Source: Timema cristinae
Taxonomy: Eukaryota; Arthropoda; Insecta; Phasmatodea; Timematidae
Reading direction: 5' to 3'
Length of the DNA: 64,000 bases
NCBI GenBank assembly: GCA_039000515.1
Contig: JBCFYV010000100.1
Coordinates: 23,369,864 to 23,433,863 of the forward strand
The translations under genes were made by a program, and so were the position numbers. The notes beneath the pieces were generated by a model. That model did not search any database, was not told the origin of the DNA, and was given only the letters and a program-made list of their open reading frames with translations. Within the stretch, counting starts at the first letter, position 1, and each line of letters starts with the position of its first letter. Below are positions 59,277-64,000 of the stretch, in pieces.

Positions 59277-59436
59277 ATGGAGGATGGGGTGCAGCCTTTG
59301 GAAGCCATGATTTTCACCTTGAACCAGATCAACAATGATCCGAAAATATTACCAGGCATCAAACTTGGAATGTTGGCCTTCGACTCTTGTGACAGTCAAT
59401 CGTATGGTCTTGAGCAGTCTCTGAATTTTGTGAAAG
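59277..59436 (+). CDS. mtt: mangetout/mXR-like class C GPCR, exon b (ligand-binding domain)
   Basis: This 160-bp exon (phase 0 in, phase 1 out) continues the Venus flytrap lobe. It begins MEDGVQPLEAM, then NQINNDPKILPGIKLG and AFDSCDSQSYGLEQSLNFVK, the standard helix/strand order of mGluR ligand-binding domains. The Cys in DSCDS is the usual disulfide partner of the Cys at the end of the previous exon. In rat mGluR1 the block GIQRVEAM carries Tyr74 and Arg78, and Arg78 contacts the glutamate side-chain carboxylate. Here the aligned residues are Asp and Pro. Loss of that contact is known for the insect mXR/mangetout receptors, which do not respond to glutamate, and this is why I prefer mtt to mGluRA. 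The acceptor is TTTGCTTCAG, the donor AAAG|GTAAAA. The downstream intron holds a 47-bp minisatellite starting 56 bases after the donor. Confidence 0.9.
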
Positions 59437-59477
59437 GTAAAATTTACTAACGTCAATTTATTAATTCGTTCTTTAAT

Positions 59478-60560
59478 GACTGCCATTCCAGGTAAACTAT
59501 CACCAACACAATCCCTGCCCAGCTCAGTCCCCATCCAGGTAAACTATCACCAATACAATCCTGCCAGCTCAGTCCCCATCCAGGTAAACTATCACCACAA
59601 TTACTCAGTCCCCATCCAGGTAAACTATCACCAACACAATCCCTGCCCAGCTCAGTCCCCATCCAGGTAAACTATCACCAATACAATCCTTGCCCAGCTC
59701 AGTCCCCATCCAGGTAAACTATCACCAATACAATCCTTGCCCAGCTCAGTCCCCATCCAGGTAAACTATCACCAACACCAATCCCTGTCCCAGCTCAGTC
59801 CCCATCCAGGTAAACTATCACCAATACAATCCTTGCCCAGCTCAGTCCCCATCCAGGTAAACTATCACAACACAATCCCTGCCCAGCTCAGTCCCCATCC
59901 AAGTAAACTATCACCAACACAATCCCTGCCCAGCTCAGTCCCCATCCAGGTAAACTATCACCAACACAATCCTGCCCAGCTCAGTCCCCATCCAGGTAAA
60001 CTATCACCAACACAATCCTTGCCCAGCTCAGTCCCCATCCAGGTAAACTATCACAATACAATCCTTGCCCAGCTCAGTCCCCATCCAGGTAAACTATCAT
60101 CAAACAATCCTTGCCCAGCTCAGTCCCATCCAGGTAAACTATCACAACACAATCCTTGCCCAGCTCAGTCCCCATCCAGGTAAACTATCACCAATACAAT
60201 CTGCCACAATCAGTCCCCATCCAGGTAAACTATCACCAAACAATCCTTGCCCAGCTCAGTCCCCATCCAGGTAAACTATCACCAACACAATCCTTGCCCA
60301 GCTCAGTCCCCATCCAGGTAAACTTCATCAATACAATCCTTGCAGCTCAGTCCCCATCCAGGTAAACTATCACCAACACATCCTTGCCAGCTCAGTCCAT
60401 CAGGTAAACTATCACCAACACAATCTTGCCCAGCTCAGTCCCCATCCAGGTAAACTATCACCAACACAATCCCTGCCCAGCTCAGTCCCCATCCAGGTAA
60501 ACTATCACCAACACAATCCTTGCCCAGCTCAGTCCCCATCCAGGTAAACTATCACCAATA
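59478..60560 (+). repeat. Sister 47-bp minisatellite in the intron between mtt exons b and c
   Basis: About 23 tandem units of AGCTCAGTCCCCATCCAG plus GTAAACTATCACC and AACACAATCCYTGCCC occupy most of the first kilobase after exon b. The unit has the same length and order as the array at 63266 but differs at fixed positions (CTCAGTCCCC against CTCTGTCACC). Many units carry 1-3 base deletions, which suggests either old age or assembly from noisy reads. Open frames here are by-products of the repetition. Confidence 0.95.
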
Positions 60561-61360
60561 ATCTGTAAAGGGGGTCTTGATGAAGCTTGTCACGTAATAG
60601 CTCGGATCCACTCAACTCTTGTACATTCCATCTACCCTGAAAGGTAGAAACCTTACCTTGACGAGTTCTTACCCCCCCCCCCCTCCTTTCGCCCCTGGTC
60701 GCAAAAATAAGCAAATATTGAATCCCCTCCTTCCTAAGGTGCTTACGTAATACTTGAAAGCCGCCTTACGCAGTTGTTGTTACACTTGTGTGCTTTTGAC
60801 TCGGAGGTTTATCCTTCTTGTGCACTTTCAATGTTCTCCACATCGGAACAGACAGGCAGCAGCCATCAGCTCGGTAGACGGTTCAACTGAGCTAGTCCAG
60901 AGCGTAGTTTCCTCATTTGTTAATCTAATTCCAAACATTTTTATCTTAACTTTGGACCTTTGCCTTAACGTGTCACTGCTCTACCAATTGAGCCATTGTG
61001 AAAGCCCAAAACACATCCATTATAATAACTCACAAAAGACTCCAATTCATTGGGAGCTTTCCGAATGAACAATTATGAGGACCTTTTCGACAAAACCAAC
61101 TTTCCCCCAAAACATAAAAATTAAGTATTACATATCTTATTTGACCATTTCTTTTCATGTGAAGTAATATTTAGTATAAAATAATGGTTTCTTTTTTTAA
61201 ACTAATGTTTATAACTTATTACAGTTTTGCAAAATAGATATTTTACCAAACCTATCTTTGTTCTAAACATAAAAAATCTTTCTCCGGAAAACGTACAATT
61301 TTCTAAAAAACTAGTTTAAAAAATAACAATCCATATATCTAGCTTGGAAAAAGTTGTTTT

Positions 61361-61600
61361 AGAATCGCGTCTTGCTACCCGTTTGGATTATACGCTTATG
61401 TACTGATTACGCTTCCGGTTTTAGGGATTAAAAAGGTTATATTTAAAGAATGTGAACCCGCATTTCGTGGAGGGAGAGTGGAAAATCATTTAGGAAAAAC
61501 CACCCTCAGTACACCCAACCGAGATTCGAACCTCGATCTCCCTGTCATATACAGTCCAATCTACTGTGAAAGTCAAGACGCTTTAACTGCACAGCCTTTG
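61361..61600 (-). mobile_element. SINE-B in mtt intron
   Basis: GAATCGCGTCTTGCTACCCG to GACGCTTTAACTGCACAGCC; B box inverse GAGATTCGAACCTCG. Confidence 0.85.
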
Positions 61601-62039
61601 TAGTCGTAGTCCAGAACCCGCTGTGTCTATTGTTGCAAATGTTCACACACTCGCGGCAAGTTGGAAGTCTCTGTATACCCATGATACATTGAAACGTTCA
61701 ATTACACTCAGCTGATTGCCTCCAGTTTAACAAACTAATAATAAAAGAGAAACAATCTGATACCAAATTATCATTTAATTAAGAGTAGAAGCTTATCATT
61801 TTTTCTCTGACAGGCACGTATACAGGGCGGCTGCATTTATCTATGTGTCATGAAACAGAACAAAACAAGCAGTTGCCTTCCATCTGGAAAAATGTTATTT
61901 CAATTTTAAGGTAAAAACTAAGAAAAACTTTCACCTGTGGTGCATTTTTTTCTGTACACTCAAAATATTTAAGGTGTTACGTTAGTTTGCAAAAATATAT
62001 AAAAGATTTCATGATTACATTTAATTGGGAAACTCTGGA

Positions 62040-62243
62040 TTAGACTTCCAATTACGTGGAGATTGTAGCTCAATCTAGGTTGGTGTACTGAGGATGTTTT
62101 TTTTTTCAAAATGGTTTCCCCCTTTCTCTTCACTCAAGTGCGGGTAAACGTCCTTATAATTTCAAACATCCTCATCTCCAACCCATTATCGTAATTTGTA
62201 CATACTTGTACAACCCGAATGGGTAGTAAGACGCGGTACTAAA
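62040..62243 (+). mobile_element. SINE-B in mtt intron
   Basis: Body CACTCAAGTGCGGGTAAACG, tail TACAACCCGAATGGGTAGTA AGACGCGGTACTA; head eroded. Confidence 0.8.
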
Positions 62244-62299
62244 TAAATAGATATATTTATATTATGCTATACAGGTATCTAAAACAGGTAGGACCTATA

Positions 62300-62848
62300 C
62301 AGGTGTTCGGAAATCAATAGCACGAGCTGCACATATAGATTGTTTGAACCAAAAGAAATACAAAATCCTTATACACTTACATCCGGAAAACTATGTTAAT
62401 ACCATTAAGTGTTCTAAGTTTCAGCGTACAGCACCGGGAGAGCAAAGCTGTTCAAGCATGCGTGTACAACAGGTTGCATAGGAGTTAGCCGCATGGCACT
62501 GCTCACCTCGACATCTTGGAGCACGGCAGCAGAACATATCTTAATTATTAGTAATCAACACACCTTTCCATCTAGAAATGTGAATGCGTTATGATGGTCA
62601 TCATTAACGGCCCTCATTACAGAAATGGGTTTGCCATTATTACATGTGCAGTGCCACGCGCCTAACTCCTATGCAACTTGTTGCACATGCATGATTAACA
62701 GCTTTGCTATCCCGGCGCTGTAAGCCGGAGTTTTGAACACAATTTAGTGGTATTAGCACAGTTTTCCGGATGTAATTGTATTGGGATGTTGTATAACTTT
62801 TGGTTCAAACTATATGAGCAGTTTGGGCTAAGAGTTTTCGAACACCTG
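62300..62848. mobile_element. Palindromic TIR element in mtt intron
   Basis: Ends CAGGTGTTCGGAAA and TTTTCGAACACCTG. Arms of about 200 bp are inverted copies (CATCCGGAAAACTATG / ACAGTTTTCCGGATGT; TTGCATAGGAGTTAG / CTAACTCCTATGCAA). TA lies just left of the element; right flank is AATA. Mariner-like MITE, no transposase. Confidence 0.8.
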
Positions 62849-63149
62849 AATAATAAATTATGACACCAATTACCTGCTCCGGTGAGAGTGGGGAGGGTAG
62901 GGTCCAATTTTACTGTTTGCACTGGGTGCCAATACCTCTAGCTCTTAAATTTAAAAATTTACTAAAATTACTACACCAAGTCATGTGATCGGTAGGTGTC
63001 AATACTTATAAAATAACACTCATATAATAAAATATTATCAATGTTGACCACAAAAAAAAATTTGTTTGTATTTTTTAAAAGGTAATTCTAATCATGTTCT
63101 TACCCGCTTTAGATATCCTTACTTACAAGGTAATTAATTGTTGTTGAAG

Positions 63150-63285
63150 GTTTCTTCGCACACTTCAATGAGTTCCACGAGCACGAGTTCCAGTGTAACG
63201 ACGGGAGCACACCCAAGTTCCGAGGAGGGGGTTCGACCAAGTCGTATCAGTGATAGGGGCCCAGTCCAGCTCTGTCACCATCCAG
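63150..63285 (+). CDS. mtt: mangetout/mXR-like class C GPCR, exon c, with an apparent frameshift
   Basis: This exon continues the same domain: phase 1 in, GFFAHFNEFHEHEFQCNDGS then TPKFRGG, and in another frame FDQVVSVIGAQSSSVTIQ up to CAG|GTAAAC. The SSS of GAQSSSVTIQ lies in the segment that in mGluRs includes the serine (Ser165 in rat mGluR1) binding the ligand alpha-carboxylate. The two halves are out of register by one base; the break falls at or next to the run of five G at 63227-63231. As written the frame stops at TGA 63250-63252, just before VIGAQ. The exon is 136 bp, and 137 would keep the frame and give a phase 0 exit. A homopolymer sequencing error is the simplest cause, but a real mutation cannot be excluded. 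The last 20 bases of the exon plus the donor are the founder of the tandem array that follows. The next exon (VANLLRLF-type block in the family) lies beyond the window. Confidence 0.85.
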
Positions 63286-64000
63286 GTAAACTATCACCAA
63301 CACACTCCTTGTCCATCTCAGTCACCACCCAGGTAAACTATCACCAACACACTCCTTCTCCAGCTCTGTCACCATCCAGGTAAACTATCACCAACACACT
63401 CCTTCTCCAGCTCTGTCACCATCCAGGTAAACTATCACCAACACACTCCTTCTCCAGCTCTGTCACCATCCAGGTAAACTATCACCAACACACTCCTTCT
63501 CCAGCTCTGTCACCATCCAGGTAAACTATCACTAACACACTCCTTCTCCAGCTCTGTCACCATCCAGGTAAACTATCACCAACACACTCCTTCTCCAGCT
63601 CTGTCACCATCCAGGTAAACTATCACCAACACACTCCTTCTCCAGCTCTGTCACCATCCAGGTAAACTATCACCAACACACTCCTTCTCCAGCTCTGTCA
63701 CCATCCAGGTAAACTATCACCAACATACTCCTTCTCCAGCTCTGTCACCATCCAGGTAAACTATCACCAACACACTCCTTCTCCAGCTCTGTCACCATCC
63801 AGGTAAACTATCACCAACACACTCCTTCTCCAGCTCTGTCATCATCCAGGTAAACTATCACCAACACACTCCTTGTCCAGCTCTGTCACCATCCAGGTAA
63901 ATTATCACCAACACACTCCTTGTCCAGCTCAGTCACCATCCAGGTGCACTATCACCAACACACTCCTTGTCCAGCTCTGTCACCATCCAGGTGCACTATC
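63266..64000 (+). repeat. 47-bp minisatellite made from the exon c/intron junction of mtt
   Basis: About 15 tandem units of 47 bp run from the end of exon c to the window edge. Each unit is AGCTCTGTCACCATCCAG (exon end) plus GTAAACTATCACC and AACACACTCCTTCTCC (intron start). Units are nearly identical; variants include CTAACACAC, CATACTCC, CTTGTCCAG, and in the last two units GTGCAC in place of GTAAAC. Each unit therefore duplicates a consensus 5' splice site. The array probably continues past 64000. Confidence 0.95.

Larger units (their letters stand above)
59437..63149 (+). other. mtt intron between exons b and c
   Basis: Donor GTAAAA and acceptor TTGTTGTTGAAG bound this intron. It holds the sister minisatellite, a minus-strand tRNA-like segment at about 60943-61010, SINE-B copies at 61361 and 62040, and a palindromic TIR element at 62300-62848. 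The stretch 60561-60940 has a C run at 60673 and no recognisable gene. Confidence 0.7.

Noticed and set aside
59476..60365. Several overlapping open frames in the 47-bp array
   Set aside because: They are repeat by-products that change frame at every unit indel and read across splice-donor copies.
60754..61068. 104-codon open frame in mtt intron
   Set aside because: It crosses a minus-strand tRNA-like segment (about 60943-61010) and has no known motif; it looks like chance in repeat DNA.
63150..63285. Calling mtt a pseudogene
   Set aside because: The single disruption is at or beside a five-G run, and other exons and splice sites look intact; an error is at least as likely.

Overview
The window reads as AT-rich, repeat-dense nuclear DNA from an arthropod, most probably an insect. 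The reasons are a split gene with GT-AG introns, dozens of tRNA-headed SINEs, a Helitron and TA-flanked MITEs. There are no operons or bacterial gene density. The only gene I recognise is on the + strand at the right end: three exons of the ligand-binding (Venus flytrap) domain of a class C GPCR of the insect mangetout/mXR type, related to metabotropic glutamate receptors. The exons lie at about 54806-54981, 59277-59436 and 63150-63285. The first exon of the gene (signal peptide) is not identified and the rest lies beyond the right edge. I cannot name the species.

From 1 to about 54.8 kb I see no convincing conserved protein-coding gene; this is intergenic or upstream-intron DNA made of nested repeats. 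The main families are: SINE-A (about 12 copies), SINE-B with a head variant B' (nearly 40 copies and fragments), rarer tRNA-headed families C and D, a palindromic TA-flanked MITE (3 copies), a second palindromic family around 39-51 kb, a non-autonomous Helitron, a 5'-truncated retroposon nested in a SINE, an RTE-like LINE tail, several foldbacks, and minisatellites with periods 66, 59, 47, about 36 and 31 bp. SINE-A, SINE-B and B' have different heads but end in the same tail with the hairpin ACCCG-AA-CGGGT, so they probably share one LINE machinery.

The most unusual structure is in the receptor gene. The last 18-20 bases of the exon at 63150-63285, its splice donor and the start of the following intron form a 47-bp unit that is tandemly amplified to the window end (about 15 units). 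A diverged sister array of the same unit (about 23 units) sits in the preceding intron. Nearly every unit carries CAG|GTAAAC and, in the right-hand array, a pyrimidine-rich CCAG acceptor-like site. The exon also carries an apparent 1-base frameshift in a G run, so the locus is either mis-assembled there or damaged.

A weaker candidate for an undescribed gene lies at 26.1-27.15 kb: TATA box, arthropod-type initiator, possible donor, acceptor, and an open frame with a CxxC-x12-CxxC pattern. Most other long open frames come from SINEs or from tandem repeats whose period is divisible by three.
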